The notes under the pieces are model-generated. The model ran no database searches. It was not told the DNA's origin and saw nothing but the letters and a program-made list of their open reading frames with translations. A program made the position numbers and the translations under genes. 64,000 bases of DNA from Flavivirga sp. 57AJ16 (lineage in GTDB: Bacteria > Bacteroidota > Bacteroidia > Flavobacteriales > Flavobacteriaceae), in the NCBI RefSeq assembly GCF_028736925.1, contig NZ_JAQZAT010000003.1, positions 1-64,000 on the forward strand, written 5' to 3'. Of this stretch, positions 17,453 to 27,056 are shown piece after piece (positions within the stretch are counted from its first letter, which is position 1; each line of letters starts with the position of its first letter).

Positions 17453-18570
17453 GAACCTTTTAATAATTTAATAATCTCGGTTTCAAAAACATCTAAAGTA
17501 TATTTATGAGACCAATCACTGGCAGATTCAGATATTAATTTTAATCTCTTTTTATTTTCTAAATACGTATTAATACTATCAACAGCATTAACTATAACTG
17601 GTTCTATTAAAATACCACGTTTCCCTCTATCTAGCATAAAAGGCAAACAAGAGATCTTTGTTGTTATTGGTATCACTCCAAAAAACATAGCTTCGGAAAC
17701 TGCCTTAGGCCATCCCTCAGACTTTGATGGAAGTAATAAAAAATGGGTCTTTTTTAATGCTTCTTTTATGACCTCTTTTTTCTTATTTCCTTTTATAGTT
17801 ATTATACTTTCTAGTTTTTTTCTTACAATATAATCTTCTAGCTCTGCCTTTAAAATACCGTCACCATAAAGTTTTAATGAAACTGGTCTACCTTCTTTAT
17901 TTAATCTTTCAATAATTTTAATAGCCAGTAATGGTCTTTTTCCTTTTACTAAACTACCTATAAAAATAAAGTTTAGTTTATCATCATAATATCGCGTTAT
18001 CGAAGATTCTATTTCAGAATTATAAAAACTAGCTGTAAAAAACGGTTTTATATTTTTCGTCTGGTACTTCCATTCTCCATATACAAGTACCTGTATATTT
18101 TTGGTAAGTAATGTATTACTTAAAATCCATTTTTGAATACAATAACTTATGGGCTGTTTACTTTTTGGATCCCAATTGCCTGCATATTTCGCTGTTTTTA
18201 TTTTCTTAGGAAAAAAAGCCTGAACTAAACAACCTAATAGTCCAATATTACCAGGGCAACGTAAATGAACATGATCTGCTTTTTTAATAGCTTTATATAT
18301 CGTAAAGACTATTTTCGGCAGATTTAAAAGAGAAATAATTGTCTTTTTAAATGATGTAAATTCAATAAAAGGTACCTGATTAAAATATAAGTTACTATGC
18401 TGATAAGCTGTTTCTATATTTGAAAATGTTTCATTGGTTTTTGGAGCGATAATCTCCACTTCATCAACATATTTTAGCCATAAATTCATTTCCCGAACAT
18501 AAGGTGTATACCCATACAAAGTATTTCCCTCTTGTTTATGCTTAGAATGCGATATGACTAAAAACCTCAT
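17449..18570 (-). CDS. Glycosyltransferase family 4
   Basis: 373-residue GT-B protein starting MRFLVISHSKHKQEGN. The C-terminal half has FIGSLVKGKRPLLAIKIIER, LKLYGDG and the nucleotide-sugar motif LLPSKSEGWPKAVSEAMFFG with PITT after it. It has 4-base overlaps with both neighbours. The EGWPK variant of the donor motif is shared by a subgroup of Bacteroidetes GT4 proteins. Substrate unknown. Confidence 0.85.
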   Translation of the reverse strand: MRFLVISHSKHKQEGNTLYGYTPYVREMNLWLKYVDEVEIIAPKTNETFSNIETAYQHSNLYFNQVPFIEFTSFKKTIISLLNLPKIVFTIYKAIKKADHVHLRCPGNIGLLGCLVQAFFPKKIKTAKYAGNWDPKSKQPISYCIQKWILSNTLLTKNIQVLVYGEWKYQTKNIKPFFTASFYNSEIESSITRYYDDKLNFIFIGSLVKGKRPLLAIKIIERLNKEGRPVSLKLYGDGILKAELEDYIVRKKLESIITIKGNKKKEVIKEALKKTHFLLLPSKSEGWPKAVSEAMFFGVIPITTKISCLPFMLDRGKRGILIEPVIVNAVDSINTYLENKKRLKLISESASDWSHKYTLDVFETEIIKLLKGS

Positions 18571-19565
18571 CTCTTTATTCTAGGCTTATTAAAGATTAAA
18601 GAACACCAGCCTACTAACCTTCCCAAACTTTCGGCAAAGGCTTCTTTACGTTTGCGGGTTGTAAAAATATTTGTAAATCTAACAATTGTAAGTAAAAAAG
18701 CTGTAGCGTTCCATTTAAAATGCATTTTTAATGTTGGCTCAGAATACTTTACTCTCCATACATACCATCCATTTCTAACTACCATTTTTCCGTATTTATA
18801 CTTGTTCGGTCTGCCAGAATCATCATGATAATGATATAATTGAGCAGATGTATTAACATATAACTTCCCGATTTTCGAAAGACGTAAACTAAAGTCAGCA
18901 TCTTCATATAAGCCATAACCATCAAAATAAGTTGAAAACTTCAAAGAGTCAAATACTTCTTTTTTATAAGATGACACCCCTCCCATAATTTGTTCAACTT
19001 CATAAATTTTTCCAGATGGGGGAAGAAAACCAACAGATCTTCCATGGGCAAATGTTGGTAAAAAACCAGGTTTATTATTTGGGTGTAACCCGAATAGCCG
19101 TCTCAATTTAAACCTTGAAGGTTCGTTACGCATCCATCCATCATAATAAAAATAATTTTTACTTTTTGTGTCAGATTCTCTTTCCCAGGTACCATTGTTA
19201 TCAATGTAACCGCCTACGGCTAAAGCTCCTTTTTTTATTTCATAGGTTTTTAATAAGTCTTTAAAGTAATTATCTTTAAGTACAATATCATCATCCAGAA
19301 AACAAATAATTTCTGAAACATGAGAGACTAAGTTAATCCCATAATTACGTTGTCTCGTTAAGCCCCTATGTTTTTCTTCTACTTTAAAATATTTTAAATT
19401 CTCAAACTTATTTTTCTCCAAAAATTTATAGGTTTCATCGTTTACAGATCCATCAATTATCAATATTTCTGAAGGATAAACAGATTGCTTTTTTACTGAA
19501 TTCAATAAATTCAATAATCGTTTTGGTCGCATATATGTACAGACAATTAATGTAAAATGCATCAT
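18567..19565 (-). CDS. Glycosyltransferase family 2
   Basis: 332-residue GT-A protein. It has a nucleotide-binding start FTLIVCTYMRPKRLLNLLNS, the DxD-type metal site in CFLDDDIVL (about 89-97), and an acceptor-side acidic motif YEDADFSLRLSK. The first two codons are both ATG; the second may be used. C-terminal residues 270-290 are hydrophobic enough to touch the membrane. It overlaps its neighbours by 4 bases on each side. Confidence 0.88.
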   Translation of the reverse strand: MMHFTLIVCTYMRPKRLLNLLNSVKKQSVYPSEILIIDGSVNDETYKFLEKNKFENLKYFKVEEKHRGLTRQRNYGINLVSHVSEIICFLDDDIVLKDNYFKDLLKTYEIKKGALAVGGYIDNNGTWERESDTKSKNYFYYDGWMRNEPSRFKLRRLFGLHPNNKPGFLPTFAHGRSVGFLPPSGKIYEVEQIMGGVSSYKKEVFDSLKFSTYFDGYGLYEDADFSLRLSKIGKLYVNTSAQLYHYHDDSGRPNKYKYGKMVVRNGWYVWRVKYSEPTLKMHFKWNATAFLLTIVRFTNIFTTRKRKEAFAESLGRLVGWCSLIFNKPRIKR

Positions 19566-21097
19566 TTATGTTGTTTTTTTAATGTATTTGCCCAAAACTG
19601 GCTCAACCTCCATTGCTTCATAAAAAGATTAAAATACCTCATGGGGTTTTTAATATTCTGAGATTTGTAATATTTAAGAAATAGTTTTGTCTTATAACCT
19701 AACAATTGATATGTTGTTGAATTATTCATTCTATTCAACATTACAGTAGGTGATGGTTTTGGCTGTATATCGCCTTTAAGCCAAGGATGTCTGAAAGGCA
19801 TTCTAAAACCTCCTATGGGCGCTTTTAAATGTTTAATTTTAATATCTGGAAAGTATACTATGTCTGCACCTGAATTTCTCAGTTGCATTCCAAAATCGGC
19901 ATCTTCTCCATAGCCAAATTCTAATGCTAAGTCGAATTTAATTTGTTCCAAAAATTTTGAATCTATAACACTACTTCCCGCCCCAAAAGTGCTCCATTGT
20001 AAAGGTTTATTATGAATTTCAACTTCATTTTCCTGAAGGTAACTCATTGTTATAACATCCAATTTATAGGATTTTATTTTAGTTATTACATCTTCAAGCA
20101 AATTATCTTCAAACTTATTATCATCATCTGCTAAATAAACATAATTGGCAGTTACCTCTTTTAATGCCAAATTACGTGCATTACATGCCCCCATTTTGTG
20201 TATAAACTTATGCTTAATTATAAAAGGCCACGTATTATTAGCAATAAAATCTAACTCTGTTTTGCTTTTTGTACCTTCGTTTTGCTCAACAATAATTACT
20301 TTTTTTGGTAGTTTAGTTTGGTTTGACAGGTCTTTTAATACATCATACAAATATTCTTTTCTTCCCACGGTAGGTATAATTACATCTATAGAAGTTTTCT
20401 GGTTAGTCTCATTTAAAGATAATGGCTCCAGATCAAACCCTAATCTTAATTTTTTTTGATTATAGAAAATACTCCTGAAAAAAGAAAAAAATGGAAACTT
20501 TTGTTCATTCACAATAAAGTTTATAAGCAATAAAAAGCTCCATACCCCCTTATAATGTAACCTTGTAAATTTAAATAATTCAAAACCTGAAGCTTTTTTA
20601 GATCCCGCTAAAATATTTAAATCGTTTAAAAGCTTGGGTTCTGAGTAACAAAATAAACCTTGTGCCATTCCAGTTTTTGCTATCGAATTTAAAAAAAAAT
20701 CGAATGAATCATTATAATTCATTTTATTCTGAAATCTCAATAATTGTGAAGCATAAATTGCTCCAACCTGACTACTCATAAGCCATGTCGGGTATTTAAC
20801 TCTTTTATTTACCTTTAAAAATGGAGAATCTTCTACATATCCTATTTGTTCTGGAATATATTGCTCATTAGAGTAAGAAAGCATCATGTTTTTAAGGTGA
20901 AATGATGTTGTTATTCCATGAATATTTAAATTTTCTTTTAATAATTCATGACACCAGACAAGTATCCTTTCAATATTGTTTTTCGCAACATTAAATAATT
21001 CTTCTATAGGGTTTTGGGAAGTAATCCTCACTGATTTATTGGTTTTTAAATCAATAAGTTCAGTAACTCGATTGTCGTTATGTATTAACAGAATCAT
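19562..21097 (-). CDS. GT2 glycosyltransferase with extra N-terminal domain
   Basis: 511 residues. The GT2 domain starts near residue 230 (TSIDVIIPTVGRKEYLYDVL), with the DxD site in YLADDDNKF and the acidic motif GYGEDADFGMQLRNSG. The first 220 residues are not a recognised GT2 part. They read as a mixed alpha/beta region with FNVAKNNIERILVWCHELL and a GMAQGLFCYSEPKLL segment, and could be an acceptor-binding or second catalytic domain. It has 4-base overlaps with both neighbours. Confidence 0.8.
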   Translation of the reverse strand: MILLIHNDNRVTELIDLKTNKSVRITSQNPIEELFNVAKNNIERILVWCHELLKENLNIHGITTSFHLKNMMLSYSNEQYIPEQIGYVEDSPFLKVNKRVKYPTWLMSSQVGAIYASQLLRFQNKMNYNDSFDFFLNSIAKTGMAQGLFCYSEPKLLNDLNILAGSKKASGFELFKFTRLHYKGVWSFLLLINFIVNEQKFPFFSFFRSIFYNQKKLRLGFDLEPLSLNETNQKTSIDVIIPTVGRKEYLYDVLKDLSNQTKLPKKVIIVEQNEGTKSKTELDFIANNTWPFIIKHKFIHKMGACNARNLALKEVTANYVYLADDDNKFEDNLLEDVITKIKSYKLDVITMSYLQENEVEIHNKPLQWSTFGAGSSVIDSKFLEQIKFDLALEFGYGEDADFGMQLRNSGADIVYFPDIKIKHLKAPIGGFRMPFRHPWLKGDIQPKPSPTVMLNRMNNSTTYQLLGYKTKLFLKYYKSQNIKNPMRYFNLFMKQWRLSQFWANTLKKQHK

Positions 21098-22242
21098 TTT
21101 TCTATAATACTTTTATAATATTCTATGTTTATATCGGCATTTTTTTCAATATTAAAAAGTTGTTCTACTTTTTTTCTTGCAGCTTCACCAATTTTGGCAC
21201 ACTTATTCTTATCATTGAACAATTCAATTATACGAGTAGCATAATCATCAATCTTTGATGGATGTACTAAAAAGCCATTTACCTCATCATCAATTAATTC
21301 TTGAGCCCAACCTATACTTGTATTCACAACAGGTTTTTGCAAAGCCATTGATTCTATAGTCACCATACCTAAGGTTTCTGCAAAAGATGGGAATGTACAT
21401 ACATGTGCTTTTTTTATGTGTTCTTGAACTTCTGCATATGGTATTTTCCCTAAATAACTACTTTGTTTCTTCGCTTTTTCGGAAAAAAGGTTTTCCATAA
21501 GACCGTATGTTGAAAAACTGCCAGTTTTTATATCAGGAGCATCACTTCCTATTAAAATAAGCTTCGCTTTTGGATTAGATTCTATTACTTTATTAAATAC
21601 TTCTGCTAATTCTAAAACACCTTTTTTTCTTATTATCGTCCCAATATATAACATTGAATTTTCATTATAGACATGAGGCTTTTCATTAAGAAAATGGTTT
21701 AACTGTAACCCATAATGTATAACCTTAATTTTGTTATTATTCAGTCCAAATATTTTTTGTGTTTCCCTTCCAGCATACGCTGTTGGGGCAACATAAGCCT
21801 TTGCTTTTTTTAAGGCCAATTTTTCAAAAATAAAATTCTTGAATTTTTGTTTTCTCTTTTCTAATTTACAGAAGTATGCATCGCTACCATGAAATCTTAT
21901 AACTAAGGGGATCTTAAATTTCATAAAAGCTGTTATTCCTGTCCAGTCTGGGGCTTCTATAATTTTTATGTGCTTCTTTTTAACAATATCATTTACATAG
22001 TTTTGAATATGTTTTCTATAAAAAAACCAGGTAGCAACCTTAAATCGTTTCTTTTTAATTAAGTGAATTTCCACATTTTCGTCTATAAATATCTCATTTT
22101 TATTCTGGTGATAAACAAAAACTGTAACATCAATACCTTTATCTGCCAAAGCTATTGCAAGATTTTTAATACTTGTGCCTATGCCTGCCGCATGCTTTAT
22201 CTTAGCATGGGGGTATTCTGATGTAACAAAGCCTAATTTCAT
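21094..22242 (-). CDS. Glycosyltransferase family 4
   Basis: 382-residue GT-B enzyme. Start MKLGFVTSEYPHAKIKHAAG; acceptor-domain glycines GIGTSIKNLAIAL; donor-site motif TFPSFAETLGMVTIESMALQ followed by KPVVNTSIGWAQELI. The FHGSDAYF motif is typical of GT4 proteins acting on lipid-linked intermediates. The stop overlaps the GT2 gene downstream by four bases, and the start follows the upstream stop directly. Linkage unknown. Confidence 0.9.
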   Translation of the reverse strand: MKLGFVTSEYPHAKIKHAAGIGTSIKNLAIALADKGIDVTVFVYHQNKNEIFIDENVEIHLIKKKRFKVATWFFYRKHIQNYVNDIVKKKHIKIIEAPDWTGITAFMKFKIPLVIRFHGSDAYFCKLEKRKQKFKNFIFEKLALKKAKAYVAPTAYAGRETQKIFGLNNNKIKVIHYGLQLNHFLNEKPHVYNENSMLYIGTIIRKKGVLELAEVFNKVIESNPKAKLILIGSDAPDIKTGSFSTYGLMENLFSEKAKKQSSYLGKIPYAEVQEHIKKAHVCTFPSFAETLGMVTIESMALQKPVVNTSIGWAQELIDDEVNGFLVHPSKIDDYATRIIELFNDKNKCAKIGEAARKKVEQLFNIEKNADINIEYYKSIIEK

Positions 22243-23460
22243 TTATAAAATTTTATCAAACATATTTATACCGCCATAAAAGGTAAGTGCTATAAAAACT
22301 AAGTAATTAGTAATAATAAGTTTCTCTGAGATAGCTTTACTTTCTTCTAAATTAAAATACCAAATAAATGACATTATAAAAACCGGGGCTAGCCATCTTA
22401 ACTCCACATTAGAAATAATAATTAAAGAAAAAACAGATAGCATAACGATCACTGAGCTCGGAATAAACATATTATAACCTATACCTCTCTTTTTAATTAG
22501 CTCTACCAAAGGAAGAATAATGATAAGGATGAATATAAACCCTAATTGCCTAAATGAAGATAAAGCAGCATATATAAAATCCTTAAAAAATTCTTTTATA
22601 GTGAGGCTTAAATCAAAAACAAGACTTTCTAAAATACTATTAGGCAACGATTCTTCTCCATTAGTATCAACATAAATTTGTGTTTCCTGCCATGTTGGGT
22701 GCTTTCCTTTTTTTAAATCACCTTTATTAACAAGTAGCTGAGCAAGGTACTGCCTTTGTGTCCAAGTAACATTCACAGATTTCGGAGGTGCTTTTAAATC
22801 GTAGGACAACGTTCCCTTTTGTTTTAAAGAGGGCAGGTTAAAACACAATAAAACGATAACAAATAATGAAGGGAACAGAAGTTTTAATTTTACTATTTTA
22901 TCCTTGTGCTTATATACTATAAAGAAGGCCAGCAATATTACCGGAAAATATATAATAGTCAATGCTCGTGTAAAAAAAGCAACAGCCAATGCTATAAATG
23001 CTATATTGCTATTAAAAGTATAGTTTTTACATAACTGAAAAATTTCATTAAAAAAAATCACCAATGATACAGTATATAATGCATCGTTAGTCCCATAAAA
23101 AAAGAAAATCGTAGTGCACAAGTAAAATAAAAAGGCCGCAAAGAATAAGATTGATGGTTTATTACGCTTCCAAAAGTAAACACCTAACATTATAGTTACA
23201 AGCAAACTAACAAACCTTAAAGCTATATATTTTTTAAAAATAAAGGTTAGTGGATATGCTAAAAGCATATAGGGTATGGATATGTTTTTTTTTATGGCAG
23301 CAATCCAACCTTCTTTTTCAATAAAGTTTAAGTCATTAATAAAAAGTTGTTCGTCTCCTCTTCCAATAGGAATTTTCATTATATATATTGTTGTGAAAAT
23401 CGTATAAAAAAGTATCCCTAATACAAATACCAACTTTAAAACACGTTCTAGCCTATCCAT
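22243..23460 (-). CDS. Polytopic membrane protein, possibly a GT-C glycosyltransferase
   Basis: 405 residues with about ten hydrophobic segments. After the first segment comes IPIGRGDEQLFINDLNFIEK; paired acidic residues in this first external loop are a GT-C hallmark. A large loop lies at about 215-275. No family could be named with certainty. A GT-C transferase using a polyprenyl-phosphate sugar would fit the neighbouring GtrB-like gene at 28333-29256. It overlaps wecE by eight bases. Confidence 0.55.
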   Translation of the reverse strand: MDRLERVLKLVFVLGILFYTIFTTIYIMKIPIGRGDEQLFINDLNFIEKEGWIAAIKKNISIPYMLLAYPLTFIFKKYIALRFVSLLVTIMLGVYFWKRNKPSILFFAAFLFYLCTTIFFFYGTNDALYTVSLVIFFNEIFQLCKNYTFNSNIAFIALAVAFFTRALTIIYFPVILLAFFIVYKHKDKIVKLKLLFPSLFVIVLLCFNLPSLKQKGTLSYDLKAPPKSVNVTWTQRQYLAQLLVNKGDLKKGKHPTWQETQIYVDTNGEESLPNSILESLVFDLSLTIKEFFKDFIYAALSSFRQLGFIFILIIILPLVELIKKRGIGYNMFIPSSVIVMLSVFSLIIISNVELRWLAPVFIMSFIWYFNLEESKAISEKLIITNYLVFIALTFYGGINMFDKIL

Positions 23461-24571
23461 TAAATGTAATTATATTATTCACAACACACTCCACGTCTAG
23501 CTCATAAAACATTGGTAATCTTAATAACTGGTTAGCGAACTTGTCACTATTCAACAATACTCTACCATCATGTCTATCTTTATAGTAATCGCTAGCATGC
23601 AAACTTAAATAATGAAAAACAGCGTCAATATCACACATTTTTAAATGTTTTATTAAATCAGATCTTTGCTGTTCTGAATTACATACTAAATAAAATATAT
23701 GACCATTATTAGTTTCCTTTTCTGGTATCGGCATTATTTTAATTTGATTATCGTTTGCCCATTGATTTAAGTGATTATGATAATAATGCCAATGAGCTAA
23801 TCTTTTATTCTGAATATCATCTATATTTTCTATTTGGGCCCATAGAAAAGCTGAAATAATTTCTGAAGGTAAAAATGAAGACCCTGTATCTACCCAACCA
23901 TATTTATTCACTTCTCCCCTAAAAAACTCTGCTCTATTGGTTCCCTTTTCCCAAATAATTTCAGCTCTATTTATAAATCGGTCATCATTTATTGTCAATA
24001 ACCCTCCTTCTCCTGAAATAATATTTTTTGTCTCATGAAATGAAAAAGCTGCCATGTGTCCAATAGAGCCTAACGGTTTTCCTTTATATTTAGAGCTAAT
24101 TGCCTGGGCAGCATCTTCTATTACTATTAAATTATACCGAGAAGCTATACTCATAATTGTATCCATATCGCATGAAACTCCAGCATAATGCACCACAACT
24201 ATAGCTTTTGTTTTTGATGTTATTAAAGTTTCTATTTTTGTAGCATCAATATTTGGGTTATTGGAATAGGAATCTGCAAATACTATATTTGCTCCTTGGC
24301 GAATAAAAGCTATTGCTGTAGAGACAAAAGTAAAACTAGGCATAATTACCTCATCTCCTTGTTTTATATTGGCTAGCATAGCACACATTTCCAGGGCATC
24401 TGTACATGATGTTGTTAGCAATGCTTTTTTAAACCCAAATGTGTTTTCAAAATAGTCTTGACATAACTTAGTATAATAGCCATTACCAGATATTTTGCCA
24501 CGTTTTACAGCATCTTCAATATAATGAGTCTCCTGTCCAGTAAGGTATGGTTTATTAAATCCTATCTTCAT
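23453..24571 (-). CDS. wecE: dTDP-4-amino-4,6-dideoxygalactose transaminase
   Basis: PLP-dependent DegT/DnrJ/EryC1/StrS-family enzyme that aminates a dTDP-4-keto-6-deoxyhexose. The 372 residues include KIGFNKPYLTGQE, TTSCTDALEMCAML, IVIEDAAQA and the PLP lysine in HETKNIISGEGG (about K182, against K181 in E. coli WecE). Length and N-terminus match WecE/RffA closely. The dTDP-glucose enzymes (RmlA, RmlB) are not in the window. The acyltransferase at 27056 could acylate the product. Confidence 0.9.
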   Translation of the reverse strand: MKIGFNKPYLTGQETHYIEDAVKRGKISGNGYYTKLCQDYFENTFGFKKALLTTSCTDALEMCAMLANIKQGDEVIMPSFTFVSTAIAFIRQGANIVFADSYSNNPNIDATKIETLITSKTKAIVVVHYAGVSCDMDTIMSIASRYNLIVIEDAAQAISSKYKGKPLGSIGHMAAFSFHETKNIISGEGGLLTINDDRFINRAEIIWEKGTNRAEFFRGEVNKYGWVDTGSSFLPSEIISAFLWAQIENIDDIQNKRLAHWHYYHNHLNQWANDNQIKIMPIPEKETNNGHIFYLVCNSEQQRSDLIKHLKMCDIDAVFHYLSLHASDYYKDRHDGRVLLNSDKFANQLLRLPMFYELDVECVVNNIITFNG

Positions 24572-24577
24572 CCTTTA

Positions 24578-26128
24578 TTAAAAAAAAATTGAACCATTAT
24601 ACTTAAATTTAGTTGTGTAAACAACTTTTTTATTATGCCTTTCCGTATTAGATTCCCAATGAATAACTTTAGAACTACTATTTTTATAAACTATAATTTT
24701 ATAAAAATAAGTTTCCGTTAAGTTTTTTTTTTGATAATCAAATTTAACTCTTTTTATAATTGATTTATGCCCGAAGCCCTTTTCGTGAAATCTTTTGTAA
24801 TCTTTAACGTTTATGATCTTTCTTCTATAAGCTAATGAAGTTCCAAAATACAAGAAATCAGAATTATGATTACTAAAACCAAGTACATTATGTCCATAAT
24901 AAGTTATTCTTCTACCGTCTTCTGCAGATATTGGTACTAAATCCCAATTATTTTCTTTTGTAGATTCCTTTTTTCTGTAAATAACCATCCAACAATCCCC
25001 CATAGATAAGTCTGAATTATTGAACACAGCAGGTATTTCTAACCCAGATCGATACAACAAATCTCTAACTATATTTCTTTTACTTCCCAAAATATTTGAA
25101 GTATAATTAGATATAACTGGAAAAAACACCAATGTAAACAACACTAAAATTAATCCATACGCAGAATAGAAGAGCCCAAGAATGCCTCCATTAAATTTAT
25201 TTGGTAGCACTGAGGCTTGGCTTCTTAAATTTTTAACAAATGATAGTTTATATACACTTTGAGTGAATTTATTTTCTTGAGTGAATTTTGAAGGAAAAAA
25301 AATAAGAAACCAAAAAATTATTTCTATATGTGGTAAATATGAAAGATTTATAAAAAATAAAGAAATTATAAAAAACTTCATGCCCCACCATTTAACAAAA
25401 AAGTTTCCTGCTTTAAAAAAAACAAGCACTATCATAAGTAACTGGAATACACTCTGTATTATACCTCCAGCTATACTAAATAGGCTTGTAAACATTGAAT
25501 AGTTAGATTCTACCCATCTAAATTCCTGAAAAAATGAAGACAAATAACTATTGCTTAATAAGCTTTTAACTGTTAGACCATTAATCCAATAATTATCTTG
25601 GATATGTAATACAATAGCCCCAAAACTTATCAAACCATATACAAAAAAAGCAAAAAAATATAGTTTTGTTAATGATGCATTATTGTGTTTACCAATTATA
25701 GAATACTGATGTTTGATAAATTTAGAAACTATATTCTTTTTTTTTAGAATAATACTATCCAAAGAATAATATTCCCCTGAATTCATCAATAAAAAAACAA
25801 AAAAAGTTTGAATAAGAATCGTAGTTCCTAACGTTCCAGTAGAAGCAAAACCATCACTAAATCTTACAAAGAAAAGTAATAATGTTGTAACAAATGGTAA
25901 AGAAAAACCTAGAGTAAAAAAAACTATTAATACTAAGTTTATAAATCCAAACCACGAGTATTCACCAAAATACAAATTATAGTCATCGGCAATTTGATAG
26001 AACCTAACAAATATAATTAAACCAAGTAATATCCTTAGAACACCTGCCTTTTTTAGTTCATAATCAACAGATTTAACTTTTGGAAAATATGATTTTTCTA
26101 TTAATTTATGGGCTAATTCACCTAACAT
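24578..26128 (-). CDS. HTTM-like polytopic membrane protein
   Basis: 516 residues. Residues about 28-330 contain eight or so hydrophobic segments in a layout like HTTM proteins, the membrane-domain relatives of vitamin K-dependent gamma-carboxylase. The LRILLGLIIFVRF start and the YWINGLTVKSLLSN loop point that way. The C-terminal 150 residues are soluble and basic, with beta-rich stretches. The family was assigned by pattern, so the call is tentative. Most HTTM proteins have no known reaction. It sits between the WecE and beta-propeller genes with gaps of 6 and 10 bases. Confidence 0.55.
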   Translation of the reverse strand: MLGELAHKLIEKSYFPKVKSVDYELKKAGVLRILLGLIIFVRFYQIADDYNLYFGEYSWFGFINLVLIVFFTLGFSLPFVTTLLLFFVRFSDGFASTGTLGTTILIQTFFVFLLMNSGEYYSLDSIILKKKNIVSKFIKHQYSIIGKHNNASLTKLYFFAFFVYGLISFGAIVLHIQDNYWINGLTVKSLLSNSYLSSFFQEFRWVESNYSMFTSLFSIAGGIIQSVFQLLMIVLVFFKAGNFFVKWWGMKFFIISLFFINLSYLPHIEIIFWFLIFFPSKFTQENKFTQSVYKLSFVKNLRSQASVLPNKFNGGILGLFYSAYGLILVLFTLVFFPVISNYTSNILGSKRNIVRDLLYRSGLEIPAVFNNSDLSMGDCWMVIYRKKESTKENNWDLVPISAEDGRRITYYGHNVLGFSNHNSDFLYFGTSLAYRRKIINVKDYKRFHEKGFGHKSIIKRVKFDYQKKNLTETYFYKIIVYKNSSSKVIHWESNTERHNKKVVYTTKFKYNGSIFF

Positions 26129-26138
26129 AGATTAAAAA

Positions 26139-27056
26139 TTAATCTTTATTTAGAACTGCAATTCCAAATCCTGTTTTCCCGTATTCATTTCCATTATATA
26201 ACATATAACGCTTATTATTAAAATCGAATACACATGGATAACTAATCATTTCTGAATCCCAGCCTGTATCGGATACATTAATTCCAGCTTTTGAATCCAA
26301 TCGTCTCCATTCAATTCCATTTAAAGATTCTGCATAGCCTATTCTATAAGTTGTAATCCTACCATTAGCTCTATAAGAATACCACATTTTATACACGTCT
26401 TTATCTTTTATCACCCATGGTTTTGAAAGCGCATATTCATTTTCATGTTCTAAATTAACTACAATTTTATTGGTTCGTTTCCAATGTATCCCATCATTAG
26501 ACTCCGCATATTTAAATACATGTTTCATATCTGCTTGATCTTTACCCCAAGATAAGTTTGAACCGTACCACATTCTATAAATTCCATTTTCAAATAGTAT
26601 TGAAGGATAAGAAATTGAAAAAGGATCTTCATGGCTTCTATCCATTACAGGAGCATTACCGGCCTTCTCAAATTTGCCTGTTAAAGGATTAAAAATTGCT
26701 AGACCTATGGTATTTAACCATGGTACTGTAACTTTTAAATTCCAACCTAAATAATATAAAAATAATTGTTTATCTACATTTTGCAAACATCCCATAACAA
26801 CTCCTGAGTCGTCAAACATTCCTAATTCTCCTGGTATTAAAACTGGCTCTTTTGAGATATTAACCACCTCAAAGTTATTATTAAAATCTATATCAACGTA
26901 AGCAATATGGCTTCTAGACAATGCATCCCTACAGGTAAAAAAAACACGGTTTATAGAACCTTCTAATTTCATAAAAACTGGATTAGAGCCATGAGAATAC
27001 ATCCAATCAAATTGTTTATTAGCTACAAATAGGTGTTTAATTTTTTTCCAAGTCAT
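26139..27056 (-). CDS. Five-bladed beta-propeller, GH43/GH32-like protein
   Basis: 305 residues made of repeated beta-sheet blades: HGSNPVFMKLEGSINRVFFT, DDSGVVMGCL, SYPSILFENGIYRMWYGS, SKPWVIKDKDVYKMWYS, and SYPCVFDFNNKRYMLYNGNE. Such S-P-x-(V/I)-hydrophobic plus (M/Y)WY strands are typical of the glycoside-hydrolase clan with arabinanase/invertase-type propellers, including GH130-like phosphorylases. It has no signal peptide, so it is probably cytoplasmic, which is odd for a degrading enzyme. Inside a biosynthetic operon it could be a phosphorylase, a transferase or a binding protein. Its stop overlaps nothing; its start shares one base with the acyltransferase stop. Confidence 0.7.
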   Translation of the reverse strand: MTWKKIKHLFVANKQFDWMYSHGSNPVFMKLEGSINRVFFTCRDALSRSHIAYVDIDFNNNFEVVNISKEPVLIPGELGMFDDSGVVMGCLQNVDKQLFLYYLGWNLKVTVPWLNTIGLAIFNPLTGKFEKAGNAPVMDRSHEDPFSISYPSILFENGIYRMWYGSNLSWGKDQADMKHVFKYAESNDGIHWKRTNKIVVNLEHENEYALSKPWVIKDKDVYKMWYSYRANGRITTYRIGYAESLNGIEWRRLDSKAGINVSDTGWDSEMISYPCVFDFNNKRYMLYNGNEYGKTGFGIAVLNKD

